A DNA stretch of 64,000 nucleotides from Micromonospora sp. WMMD1102 (GTDB taxonomy: Bacteria > Actinomycetota > Actinomycetes > Mycobacteriales > Micromonosporaceae). The notes under the pieces were generated by a model. It was not told where the DNA came from. It worked only from the letters and a program-made list of their open reading frames with translations, and ran no database searches. This document shows, in pieces, positions 7,340 to 15,872 of this stretch (position 1 is its first letter; each line of letters opens with the position of its first letter). The position numbers were made by a program, and so were the translations under genes. Where the stretch lies: positions 1,178,001-1,242,000 of the forward strand of contig NZ_JARUBN010000001.1 of the NCBI RefSeq assembly GCF_029626265.1, read 5' to 3'.

Positions 7340-9811
7340 TCAGGTCCCGGCCGGAGCCGGTCCGGTGCTGCCATCGTCGTCGGGCGGGCGCTCGGCGTCG
7401 GACCGTCCGCGCCGGGTGCCCGATTGATAGGCACTCATCATCCGGCGGATCTGTTCAGGGGTACGCGGCGTGGCTTCCTCCGCCGATTCCGGCTCGGGCC
7501 GGTCGGCGCCCTCGCGCAGCGGCTGGGCAAGGCTCGCCTGCCGGACCCGGACCGGCAGCCCGGACGGGGTGAGCGAGGCCGTGCCGCGCGCCGGACCCGA
7601 GCCGGCCCCGGCCGAGGGGGAGCCCGCCGGCGTGCCGGCCGCCCCCGACCCTGCGTTGTCCGGCCGGACCGGTGGGTAGTCCGGCGGCGGTGCCGGACGG
7701 CCGGGTGCTGACGAGCCGGGTGCTGACGAGCCGGGACTCGGCGTGGTGACGGTGGAGCCCTGTGCCGGCCGGAGGTCCTGCGGCGGCGGGAAGTCCCGAA
7801 GCGGCGGGAAGTCCCGGGGTGGCGGTGCGAGGTCCGGCTTCGGCGGTGCGCCCGGCGGACGACCGGTCGGGCCGGGCAGGGTACCGCCGCCGGAAGGCGC
7901 CGGGGGCATCCCCGGACCGGTGAACGGTTCACCGTCCGCGCTGCGGTCGGTGACCAGACTCGGCGGGATCAGTGCCACCGCCGTGGTGCCGCCGTACGGC
8001 GACTCCTTCAGCCGCACCCGTACGCCGTGCCGCTCGGCGAGCCGGCTTACCACGTAGAGGCCGAGCTGGGCGGCACCGCCGGTGAGGGCGAACTCGTGCT
8101 GGGTGGCGATCCGCTCGTTCGCGGCGGCCCGGTCCTCGGCGTTCATCCCGAGGCCCCGGTCCTCGATCTCCACGGCGTAGCCGTTCGCCACCAGTTGACC
8201 ACTGACCTGCACCGCGGTGTGCGGGGGCGAGAACGAGAGTGCGTTTTCCACCAGCTCGGCGATCAGGTGGATCACGTCGCCGACCGCCCGGCCGGCGAGG
8301 TCCACCTCACCGGCCGGCAGTACGGTGACCCGGGCGTAGTCCTCCACCTCGGCCACCGCGCCCCGGAGTACGTCGATCATCGGGACGTTCCGCCGCCACG
8401 CCCGGCCCGGTGTGGAACCGGAGAGCACGATCAGGTTCTCGGCGTTGCGCCGCATCCGGGTGGCGAGGTGGTCCACCCGGAACAGGTCCTCCAACTCCTC
8501 CGGATCGTTCTCCCGGCGCTCCATCGTGTCCAGCAGGGTGAGCTGCCGGTGGATCAGCGCCTGGGTGCGCCGGGCCAGGCTGAGGAAGATGTCCCGGACG
8601 CGGCGGCGCAGCTCGGCCTGTTCCACCGCGGTCCGTACGGCGGTCTCCTGGGCCACGTTGAAGGCCTGGGCGACCTGCCCGATCTCGTCCGGACCGGCCC
8701 GCAGCGGCGGTGCCTCCGCCCGGACGTCGACCGTCTCGCCCCGGCCGAGCCGGCCGACCAGTTCCGGCAGGCGCTCGTCGGCGAGCTTCAGGGCCGCCGT
8801 GCGCAGCTGTTCGAGCTGGCGCACCATCGACCGGGCGGTGTTCACCGAGATGACGACGGCGACCAGGCCGAGGATGGCCATGATCAGGACCCGCACGATG
8901 GTCCCGATGGCGCCGGGGGTGGCCGCCTTGACCACCTCGTCGCCGCCGGCGATCTGCAACCGGAGCAGTTCCTCTAGACCGGGGTCGACGGTGCCGCGCC
9001 ACTCCTCGGCCGAGACCGCCGGGCGGCCGTTCGGTCGTCCGTTCGCGACGATCCGGTCTTCCGCGGCACGCAGCCGGGCGAGCGGGCCCTGCTGGAGCGC
9101 CTGTCGGTAGCGGTCCTGGTCGGCCCGGGGGAGTTCGGCCATCGCCTCGTCCGCGACCAGCCGCTCGGTGCCGATCAGCTGGATCACCCGGGCGTGCTCG
9201 GCCGGGCTGATCCGGTTGGCGGCGTACGCGCCGGAGAGCAGCGCGTCGACCTGGGAGGCCAGTTCCCGTGACTTGGTGAACCGGATCAGGCTCTCGACCC
9301 GGCGGTCGATGTCACCGGCGTCCAGGTTGCCCAGCGAACCGTAGATCCGGAAGATCGTCTCGATCGTCTCGGTGAACGCCGCCGCGGCGGCCAGCCGGTC
9401 GATCCGGCGGTCGTCGACCGCCTCCCGCACGGCGGCGAGCCCGTCGAGCCGGGCGAGCGCCTCGGCGACCCGCCGCTCCAGCTCCGGCCGGGCCGCGAGT
9501 TCGGCGAACCAGTGCCGCGCGTCGGCCCGGAAGATCGCCACGTCCGCGAGTACCTTCCGGCGTTCGGTCTCCAGCTGCTCCCGGCTCGAGGGCTCCGGTG
9601 CGCCCAGGTAGCGCAGGGAGAGCCGCCGTTCGTTCTGTAGGTTGAGGACCAGCGGCTCGGTCGGGGCGTACACCTGGGCCTCCAGGGTCTGCACCCAGAC
9701 CAGGTTCAACCCGTCCCGCAGGGTGACCCACGCGCCGAACGCCCAGAGCAGGGTCAGGGTGACCAGCAGGGCGACAACCTTGGTACGCAGGCGCGAAGCA
9801 CGAAAGCCCAT
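7340..9811 (-). CDS. cvnA: Conservon sensor histidine-kinase-like protein CvnA (NIT-type sensor)
   Basis: 823 residues. A TM segment at about 7-28 (KVVALLVTLTLLWAFGAWV) is followed by an extracytoplasmic nitrate/nitrite-sensing-like helical domain (about 35-285), a second TM (about 297-320, VRVLIMAILGLVAVVISVN), a HAMP-like linker, a helical region around ALIHRQLTLLDTMERR, and a HATPase_c domain (about 510-625) with ELVENALSFSPP, EDRGLGM and GLYVVSRLA. The last 200 residues are Pro/Ser/Gly-rich with repeats such as FPPLRDFPPPQDL. ATG at 9811 is taken because the 29 residues encoded upstream are atypical and the TM follows directly. It heads the cvnABCD operon. Confidence 0.92.
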   Translation of the reverse strand: MGFRASRLRTKVVALLVTLTLLWAFGAWVTLRDGLNLVWVQTLEAQVYAPTEPLVLNLQNERRLSLRYLGAPEPSSREQLETERRKVLADVAIFRADARHWFAELAARPELERRVAEALARLDGLAAVREAVDDRRIDRLAAAAAFTETIETIFRIYGSLGNLDAGDIDRRVESLIRFTKSRELASQVDALLSGAYAANRISPAEHARVIQLIGTERLVADEAMAELPRADQDRYRQALQQGPLARLRAAEDRIVANGRPNGRPAVSAEEWRGTVDPGLEELLRLQIAGGDEVVKAATPGAIGTIVRVLIMAILGLVAVVISVNTARSMVRQLEQLRTAALKLADERLPELVGRLGRGETVDVRAEAPPLRAGPDEIGQVAQAFNVAQETAVRTAVEQAELRRRVRDIFLSLARRTQALIHRQLTLLDTMERRENDPEELEDLFRVDHLATRMRRNAENLIVLSGSTPGRAWRRNVPMIDVLRGAVAEVEDYARVTVLPAGEVDLAGRAVGDVIHLIAELVENALSFSPPHTAVQVSGQLVANGYAVEIEDRGLGMNAEDRAAANERIATQHEFALTGGAAQLGLYVVSRLAERHGVRVRLKESPYGGTTAVALIPPSLVTDRSADGEPFTGPGMPPAPSGGGTLPGPTGRPPGAPPKPDLAPPPRDFPPLRDFPPPQDLRPAQGSTVTTPSPGSSAPGSSAPGRPAPPPDYPPVRPDNAGSGAAGTPAGSPSAGAGSGPARGTASLTPSGLPVRVRQASLAQPLREGADRPEPESAEEATPRTPEQIRRMMSAYQSGTRRGRSDAERPPDDDGSTGPAPAGT

Positions 9812-9918
9812 TACACCGTCCCGTGCCGGTCGGAGGCCGATTGATTGATCGACTACTCGCCATGTTCTGGCGTCGCGGGCGCCCTTGGTCGCAGCCACGA
9901 TCTTCGAGTACCCGGCGC

Positions 9919-9948
9919 ACGCTAGCAGCGCCCGGTGTGATGCCTCAA
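9919..9948 (-). promoter_or_regulatory. Probable promoter of the cvnABCD operon
   Basis: On the minus strand TTGAGG (9948-9943) and TAGCGT (9924-9919) are separated by 18 bp, a sigma70/HrdB-like arrangement, about 108 bp upstream of the cvnA start. The rest of the 9812-10172 intergenic stretch shows no gene; it is a divergent promoter region for cvnA and the GNAT gene. Confidence 0.45.
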
Positions 9949-10172
9949 CCCCCGGTTTGAACGAAGATCACCTTTTTGGTCCCTCCCGGGCGGTTGGCCT
10001 GCTGATCAGAGCCGGGCGGCCCATCCACCCGCCCGGGTACGTCCACTGCGGCCGGTCCCGGCGCCGGGACGCCGGGAGCGCGGACGGGGCCGGTTGGCAT
10101 TGATAGCCTTCGTTGAGATTGGGTGGTCCGGACCGGCCTGTCGGGGCCGGAGGTTCGATCGGGGGCGGGTGG

Positions 10173-10853
10173 ATGCAAGACCAGCGGCTGCACCATCACC
10201 TGGTGACCTGGCTGGGCCAGTGGCCGGCGGGCGGGGCGCTGGACGTGGTCGGCTCCGAGCGCCGGGTCCAGCCGGGCTGGGACGGCGAGCCGCATCCGGT
10301 GGTCGCGGTGGGCAGCCCGCTCGGGGTGGTCCTCTCGGTGCCGCCGGACCGGGCCGCCGCGGTACGCGCGCTCGGCCCCCGGCCGATGGCGGCGCTGCTG
10401 GCCGAACTGCCCGCCGTCGTCGGTCTGCCCGGCTGGGTCGGCTACCGGGCGGTGTTCCGGCACACGCTCGCCCCGGCGCCGCTGCCGGACCACGGGGAGT
10501 GGCTCGACGCGGCGGATCCGGTGGTGCCGCGCTGGCTGCGCCCGTTCGGCGGCGAGGTGCTGGTGGCCCGGGACTCCGACGGCGGTTACCTCGCCGGGGC
10601 TGGCATCAAGCGGCATGACGGTTACGGGCACGAGATCGCCGTCGGCACCGAGCCGGCGGGCCGGGGCCGGGGGCTGGCCCGCCGGCTGGTGGCACAGGCG
10701 GCCCGGCGGGTGCTGGACGAGGGGGCCGTGCCGACGTACCTGCACGACCCCGGCAACGTCGCGTCGGCCCGGGTCGCCGAGGCCGCCGGCTTCGCCGACC
10801 GTGGCTGGTCGGCCTACGGGCTGGAGCGGGCGGACCAGCCGCCGGCCCCGTGA
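10173..10853 (+). CDS. GNAT-family N-acetyltransferase
   Basis: 226 residues. The GNAT signature is C-terminal: HEIAVGTEPAGRGRGLARRL is the motif A acetyl-CoA pyrophosphate loop (R/QxxGxG/A form), followed by NVASARVAEAAGFADRGW. The first ~130 residues are a less conserved N-terminal domain. ATG at 10173 follows a GGGGGCGGGTGG stretch; the frame is open from 10113. The acceptor substrate is unknown. It is divergent from the conservon and convergent with the GH3 gene. Confidence 0.82.
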   Translation: MQDQRLHHHLVTWLGQWPAGGALDVVGSERRVQPGWDGEPHPVVAVGSPLGVVLSVPPDRAAAVRALGPRPMAALLAELPAVVGLPGWVGYRAVFRHTLAPAPLPDHGEWLDAADPVVPRWLRPFGGEVLVARDSDGGYLAGAGIKRHDGYGHEIAVGTEPAGRGRGLARRLVAQAARRVLDEGAVPTYLHDPGNVASARVAEAAGFADRGWSAYGLERADQPPAP

Positions 10854-10890
10854 ACCAGGCTCCATGAACCAGGCCCCGTGAACCATGTCC
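10853..10890. repeat. Short tandem repeat beyond the acetyltransferase stop
   Basis: The string GTGAACCAGGCYCC/ATGAACCAGG recurs three times directly after the stop codon (GTGAACCAGG, ATGAACCAGG, GTGAACCATG). It looks like slippage duplication of the gene end. Confidence 0.55.
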
Positions 10891-10920
10891 GTCCGAAGGG
10901 GACGGTCGCGGTCTGCCGCA

Positions 10921-10955
10921 CGGACCGTGGACCCGCGCCCGGGGTCCACGGTCCG
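10921..10955. terminator. Bidirectional intrinsic terminator, perfect 14-bp stem
   Basis: CGGACCGTGGACCC (10921-10934) and GGGTCCACGGTCCG (10942-10955) are perfectly complementary with a 7-nt loop. No U-tract follows, as usual in actinomycetes. It separates the convergent acetyltransferase and GH3 genes. The rest of the 10854-11186 gap holds a weaker hairpin near 11005 (GACACC/GGTGTC) and a GTCGCC microsatellite at about 11162-11190 that runs into the GH3 gene end. Confidence 0.8.
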
Positions 10956-11186
10956 CGGCCTCTCCCAGGCCGAGGTCCCGTCCAGTGGGTGACACCGTCG
11001 GTGGTGTCGATAACGCTACGTAGCCGCGCCGATCGCGACAAGCCTTCGGTGGACCTGTCCGAAGTGCCCGTTCGGCGGATCCGCCCTGGTAGGGATCAAG
11101 ATATGTGCGGGTACGCAGCCGGCCGGCACCCCCGCCTGCCGGTGACGTTCGGTACAGACTGGTCGCCGTCGCCGTCGCCGTCGCCG

Positions 11187-12644
11187 TCAGGCGCTGGCGG
11201 TGAGCCGGAGGGCCTCGGCGGCGGCCCGGCCGTTGGCGTGGCTGGCGCCGTACGTGGTGACGAAGGCGCGTACGCCCGCCGGGCGCCAGTCGGAGGGCCA
11301 GCCCATCTCGACCACTGTCACCGGATGGCTGCCGGCCAGTGTCTCGACCAGTTCGGGGCCGCCCGGCAGCCGGTGCAGGTGTCGGCCGACCAGCACGATC
11401 GGCCGGCCGGCGGCCCGTTGCCGCAGCGTCTCCGGGTCGGCCTCGGTGGCGACGACCCGCAGCTGCTCGGCGCCGTCCAGGTGCGGCCCGAGCCCCCAGG
11501 GCACCCGGCCCTCCGCGATCGTGGCGGCGGAGAAGAGCTGCACCACGAGCGGTACGCCCAGCCCGTCGAGACTGCCCTCGACCCGGACGGCGCGGCGCGC
11601 GGCGACGTACCCGAGGTCTGTTCCGGCGGCCCGGACCGGGGCGGCGGCCCGGGTCCAGGCGGCGAGTGCGGCGGTCCGCCCGGCGGCCTGCTCGACCCGG
11701 GCGAGGTCGAGCCGGCCGTCGCGCAGCGCGGCGGTGATCTCGGCGACCACCAGCTCGACGAGTTCGGCGTCGACCTGTGCGCCGATGCAGAGCAGGTCGG
11801 CTCCGGCGGCGAGCGCCCGGACCGCACCCGGCCCGATGCCACCGGCGGCCACCGCCGCGCCCCGCATCTCCAGGGCGTCGGTGAGCACGGTGCCGGTGAA
11901 GCCGTACTCGCGGCGGAGCAGGCCGTCCAGCACAGCCGGGCTGAACGTGGCCGGGGCGTCGCCGGTGAGCGCGGGTACCCGGATGTGCGCGGTCATGATC
12001 GCCTTGACGCCCGCCTCGACCACGGCCGCGAAGGGCGGCAGGTCGCGCTCCCGGAGCAGCGCCACGGATACGTCCACAGTGGGCAGTTCGAGGTGCGAGT
12101 CGGCGACGGTGGCGCCGTGCCCGGGGAAGTGCTTGGCGCAGGCGGCCACCCCGGCGGACTGGAGCCCGGTGACCGCGGCGGCGGCGTGCCGGGCGACCCG
12201 GGTCGGGTCGGCGCCGAACGCCCGGGTGCCGATGATCGGGTTGTCGTCGGCGGTGTTGACGTCCACGGTCGGCGCGAGGTCGAGGTTGACCCCGACCGCC
12301 AGCAGGTCGTTGCCGATCGCGTGGTAGACCCGCTCGGTCAGCCCGACGTCGTGCACCGCGCCGAGTGCGGCGTTGCCCGGGTACGGGCTGCCGGTGGCGT
12401 GCGCCAGCCGGGTGACGTCGCCGCCCTCCTCGTCGATCGCGACCAGTACGTCCGGCCGGGCCGCCCGCAGTGTGGCGGTGGCCTCGGCGAGCTGGTCGGG
12501 ATGCTCGACGTTCCGGCCGAACAGGGTGTGCCCGGCCAGTCCCTCGGCGAGCAGCTCCAGTGCCCAGTCGGGCGGCCTGGTGCCGGGGAAGGCGGCGAGC
12601 AGCGTACCCAGCACCAGCCGGCGGACTCCTGGATCGGTCGGCAC
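11187..12644 (-). CDS. Glycoside hydrolase family 3, probable beta-N-acetylglucosaminidase
   Basis: 485 residues. The GH3 TIM-barrel features are GNDLLAVGVNLDLAPTVDV, the NagZ-type KHFPGHG (His of the catalytic dyad), ADSHLELP, and LTDALEMRGA whose Asp is the expected nucleophile. The presence of KHFPGHGxxxxDSH points to N-acetyl-hexosaminidases or phosphorylases rather than beta-glucosidases. There is no signal peptide, so it is probably cytoplasmic, acting on imported GlcNAc or muropeptide oligosaccharides. The GTG start at 12644 has GGGAGGA upstream. It is divergent from a ROK regulator, the common arrangement for amino-sugar recycling. Confidence 0.87.
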   Translation of the reverse strand: MPTDPGVRRLVLGTLLAAFPGTRPPDWALELLAEGLAGHTLFGRNVEHPDQLAEATATLRAARPDVLVAIDEEGGDVTRLAHATGSPYPGNAALGAVHDVGLTERVYHAIGNDLLAVGVNLDLAPTVDVNTADDNPIIGTRAFGADPTRVARHAAAAVTGLQSAGVAACAKHFPGHGATVADSHLELPTVDVSVALLRERDLPPFAAVVEAGVKAIMTAHIRVPALTGDAPATFSPAVLDGLLRREYGFTGTVLTDALEMRGAAVAAGGIGPGAVRALAAGADLLCIGAQVDAELVELVVAEITAALRDGRLDLARVEQAAGRTAALAAWTRAAAPVRAAGTDLGYVAARRAVRVEGSLDGLGVPLVVQLFSAATIAEGRVPWGLGPHLDGAEQLRVVATEADPETLRQRAAGRPIVLVGRHLHRLPGGPELVETLAGSHPVTVVEMGWPSDWRPAGVRAFVTTYGASHANGRAAAEALRLTASA

Positions 12645-12789
12645 GTTCCTCCCCCTTCGGCCCTTCCCCGGCTCCGAGTGTCGCACCGGGGTGGGCCGTC
12701 TCGTGGCCAAGCGGTACCGGATCGGCTCAACACCCGCGGCTCGCCGGCCCACTACGCTACGGCTACTTCCCCGAAAGTTAGCCTAGCTA

Positions 12790-12806
12790 TTAGGAAAGCT
12801 TCTTAA
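12790..12806. promoter_or_regulatory. Candidate ROK operator
   Basis: TTAGGAAAGCTTCTTAA has arms TTAGGAA and TTCTTAA (6 of 7 complementary) around a 3-bp centre. It lies 30 bp before the ROK start in an AT-rich patch of the divergent GH3/ROK intergenic region, and ROK repressors bind AT-rich dyads. A related half-site CGAAAGTTAGCC lies just upstream at about 12772-12783. Confidence 0.5.
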
Positions 12807-12835
12807 GCAAGAGGGCCACGACCAGAGGACGATGC

Positions 12836-14011
12836 ATGGCGAGCACCCGGCTACCTGGCACCCCCCGCCTGCTCCGCGCGCTCAACGACCGGGCGGCGCT
12901 GGAGCTGCTGCTCTCGCGCGGACCGCTCACCCGCGCGCAGCTCGGCGAGCTGACCGGGTTGTCCAAGGTCACCGCTTCCCAGCTGGTGGAACGCCTGGAG
13001 GAGCGGGGGCTGGTCAGCCGGGTCGGCGAGCAGGCCGGCGGGCGCGGCCCGAACGCGCAGCTCTACGGCGTACGGCCGGGGACCGCGCACGTGGTCGGCG
13101 TCGACGTCGGGCCGGACCGGGTGGTGGCCGCCTGCGCCGACATCACCGGCGAGGTGATCGGTCGGGTCGAGCAGTCCACCCGGGACACCGACGATCCGGT
13201 GGGCGTGGTGCACAACGCGGTGGTGCGGGCGGCCAGCGACGCCGGGGCGGAGCTGTCCAGCGTACGCCGGGTGGTGCTCGGCACGCCCGGCCTGGTCGAC
13301 CCGGCCACCGGCGACATCACCTTTGCCTTCAACCTGCCCCGTTGGCACCGGGGGCTGCTCGCCGCGCTCCGCGAGGACCTGGACACCCCGGTGCTCTTCG
13401 GCAACGACGTGAACCTGGCCGCGGTCGCCGAGGCGGAGTCCGGCGCGGCGCGCGGAGTCGACGACTTCGTGCTGGTCTGGCTCGGGGTCGGCGTCGGCCT
13501 GGCCATCGTGCTGGGCGGCCGGCTGCACCACGGCAGCACCGGCGCGGCCGGTGAGATCGGCTACCTGCCGGTGCCCGGCGCCGACATCCCCCGGGACGCC
13601 TCCCGGCGGGCGAAACCGGCGTTCGGCCAGCTCGCCGGCTCCGAGGCGCTCCGCGCGGTGGCCCGCGAGCACGGCTTCCGGGCCGGCTCGGCGCCGGACG
13701 CGATCCGGGCCGCCATCGCGGCCGGCACCGAGGGCGGTCCGGTGCTCGACGAGATCGCCCGGCGACTGGCGCTCGGGGTGGCCAGCAGCTGCGTCGTGCT
13801 CGACCCGCCCCTGGTGGTGCTGGCCGGCGAGGTCGGCCAGGCCGGCGGCACCGCGCTGGCCGAGCGGGTGCAGCACGAGGTTGCCGCGATCACCCTGGTC
13901 ACGCCCCGGGTGGTGCCGACCGGGCTGATTGAGGAGCCGGTGCTGCGCGGGGCGCTGCGGATGGCGCTGGACGCCGTCCGGGACGAGGTGTTCGGCTCCA
14001 CGCTCGGCTGA
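12836..14011 (+). CDS. ROK-family transcriptional regulator / sugar kinase homologue
   Basis: 391 residues. A winged HTH occupies about 10-75 (LELLLSRGPLTRAQLGELTG, LSKVTASQLVERLEERGLV). The ROK ASKHA fold follows with VGVDVGPDRVVAACADITG, VLGTPGLVDPATGDI, FGNDVNLAAVAEAESGAAR and GVGLAIVLGGRLHHGSTGAAGE split by loops. The zinc-binding GxGCxCGxxGCxE motif of the family is absent: the equivalent region after GAAGEIGYLPVPG has no cysteine cluster, as in a subset of actinobacterial ROK regulators. AGAGGA precedes the ATG. It likely controls the divergent GH3 gene. Confidence 0.88.
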   Translation: MASTRLPGTPRLLRALNDRAALELLLSRGPLTRAQLGELTGLSKVTASQLVERLEERGLVSRVGEQAGGRGPNAQLYGVRPGTAHVVGVDVGPDRVVAACADITGEVIGRVEQSTRDTDDPVGVVHNAVVRAASDAGAELSSVRRVVLGTPGLVDPATGDITFAFNLPRWHRGLLAALREDLDTPVLFGNDVNLAAVAEAESGAARGVDDFVLVWLGVGVGLAIVLGGRLHHGSTGAAGEIGYLPVPGADIPRDASRRAKPAFGQLAGSEALRAVAREHGFRAGSAPDAIRAAIAAGTEGGPVLDEIARRLALGVASSCVVLDPPLVVLAGEVGQAGGTALAERVQHEVAAITLVTPRVVPTGLIEEPVLRGALRMALDAVRDEVFGSTLG

Positions 14012-14098
14012 ACCGCCGCACCGTCCGGTGCCCACCCCGGAAACCTGTCGCGCTGGCATGAAGATATTTTTCGTTACCTGCCAGTCATATGCAAGGTC

Positions 14099-14126
14099 TC
14101 GACATAGACGATTGTGAGGCTATACC
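14099..14126 (+). promoter_or_regulatory. Possible promoter of the amidase gene
   Basis: TCGACA (14099-14104) and TATACC (14121-14126) are separated by 16 bp. A perfect 7-bp hairpin (GTCCCGA 14140-14146, loop CCC, TCGGGAC 14150-14156) would lie in the 5' leader before the GGGGAGG ribosome site. I do not recognise a known riboswitch in the leader. Confidence 0.35.
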
Positions 14127-14181
14127 GTACGGCCACCGCGTCCCGACCCTCGGGACGTCCCTGCTCCGGGGAGGAGTGACG

Positions 14182-15807
14182 GTGACCGTTCGGTACCCCC
14201 AACCGCGCCCGAGCCAGCTGCTCGGCGCCACCCTGATCGCGTCCCTCGCCATCGGCCTCACCGGTCAGCCCGCGCTGGCCGGCCGACCCGCTCCCGCCGA
14301 CCTGCCGGCCGCCACCGGCCCGGTCACGGCGACCGGAAAACCCGCCGCCCCCGACGCGGCCGCGACCGGAAAACTCGCCGCCGCCTTCCAGACGGCCGCG
14401 AACAGCTACGACGTGCCCCGCGACCTGCTGGTTGCGCTCGGCTACGCCGAGACGCACCTGGACGGGCACGCCGGAGCGCCCAGCGCCTCCGGCGGCTACG
14501 GCGTCATGCACCTGACCAGCAACCCGAGGCTGCACACCCTGGACGAGGCGGTGGCCCTGACCGGCCTCGGCCGGGACAGGCTGCGTACCGACCCGGCTGC
14601 CAACGTCACCGGCGCGGCGGCGGTGCTGCGCTCCTACGCCGACGCCGCCGGACTCACCCCGACCCAGCGCCGCGACATCGGCCACTGGTACGGCACCGTC
14701 GTCCGGTACGGCGGCGCCAGCACCCCGGCCGTCGCCCGGCTCTACGCCGACACCGTCTACGACCTGCTCGGCTCCGGCATCGACGCCGCCACCGCCGACG
14801 GGCCGGTACGGGTACCCGCCCGCGCCGTCGCCCCGGACCGGGGAGCCCTGCGCGACGTCGCCCCGCTCGGCAGCCCCGCCGGGATGGGCGTGATGAGCAC
14901 CGACTAGGGGCCGGCAGCCTGGGCGCCGGCACACTCGGCCAACTACACGGTCGCCAACCGCGAGTCGACGTACCCGATCAACTACGTCGTCATCCACGTC
15001 ACCCAGGGGTCGTACGCCGGCTCGATCAGCTGGTTCCAGAACCCTGCCTCGCAGGTCAGCGCCCACTACACGATCCGCTCCTCGGACGGCGCGCTCACCC
15101 AGTCGGTGCGGGAGAAGGACGTCGCCTGGCACGCCGGCAACTGGACCTACAACACCCAGTCGATCGGCATCGAACACGAGGGCTACGTCAGCCAGCCCTC
15201 CTGGTTCACCGACGCCATGTACCGCTCCTCGGCGGCGCTGACCCTGCACCTCTGCGACAGGTACGGCATCCCGAAGGACCGGTCCCGGATCATCGGGCAC
15301 AACCAGGTGCCCGGCGCCACCCACACCGACCCGGGGCCGCACTGGAACTGGACCTACTACATGCAGCTCGTCACCGGCTCGACCCCACCGCCGACCGGCT
15401 GGTCGCAGACCGTGGACAACTCCACCGCCGGCCGGTTCACCGCCGGCACCGGCTGGGGCACCTCGACATACTCGTCCCAGAAGCAGGGCGCGGACTACCG
15501 GTTCGCCGACCCGGTCGAGTCGAGCGACCCGGCCTGGTACAGGGTGGCCGTCCCGGAGACCGGCAGCTACCGGGTGGAGGCGTGGTATCCGGACGACCCC
15601 GGCTACAACAGCTCGGCGCCGTACATCATCGCCACCACCACCGGCAACCAGACCGTCTACGTCGACCAGCGCTCCGGCGGCGGCGCCTGGCGCAACCTCG
15701 GTACCTTCACCCTCGCCGCCGGTGACGCGAACAGGGTGGCGGTGAGCCGGTGGACCGGCGGCACCGGCCTGGTCATCGCCGACGCCATCCGGGTCAGCCG
15801 GGTCTGA
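14182..15807 (+). pseudogene. N-acetylmuramoyl-L-alanine amidase (Amidase_2) interrupted by one in-frame amber codon
   Basis: One reading frame of 542 codons is intact except for TAG at 14905-14907. The first part (GTG at 14182, GGGGAGG upstream) has a signal peptide (LGATLIASLAIGLTGQPALA) and a lysozyme-like helical domain (VPRDLLVALGYAETHLDGHA, GGYGVMHLTSNP). After the stop, the same frame gives GPAAWAPAHSANYTVANRES, the zinc amidase domain (NYVVIHVTQGSYAGSI; SAHYTIRSSDG; IIGHNQVPGATHTDPGPHW) and a C-terminal golvesin/Xly-CBD-like domain (about the last 130 residues). Homologues read Tyr or another residue at this place, so a single TAC-to-TAG change explains it. Translation may yield a secreted 241-residue product without the amidase domain; a restart at GTG 15106 would lack the first zinc ligand. 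Confidence 0.85.
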
Positions 15808-15808
15808 G

Positions 15809-15866
15809 GTGTAAGGAAGGGCCCCCGCTTATCGTTTTCTGTTGTAGCGGGGGCCCTTCCTTACAC
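15809..15866. terminator. Strong bidirectional terminator, perfect 21-bp stem
   Basis: Arms at 15809-15829 and 15846-15866 are perfectly complementary over 21 bp with a 16-nt AT-rich loop. It separates the convergent amidase and ABC permease genes. The core GTAAGGAAGGGCCCCCGC recurs at 59058-59075, so it is a dispersed element in this genome. Confidence 0.88.
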
Positions 15867-15872
15867 ACACAC

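Noticed and set aside
14011..14182. A c-di-AMP (ydaO-type) riboswitch before the amidase gene
   Set aside because: This would fit a cell-wall hydrolase, but the leader is short and I could not find the conserved riboswitch core; only a 7-bp hairpin is present.
14905..14907. Amber codon as a pyrrolysine or other recoded site
   Set aside because: No pyrrolysine machinery or stem-loop is visible and the family does not use such a residue; point mutation, sequencing error or low-level read-through are simpler.
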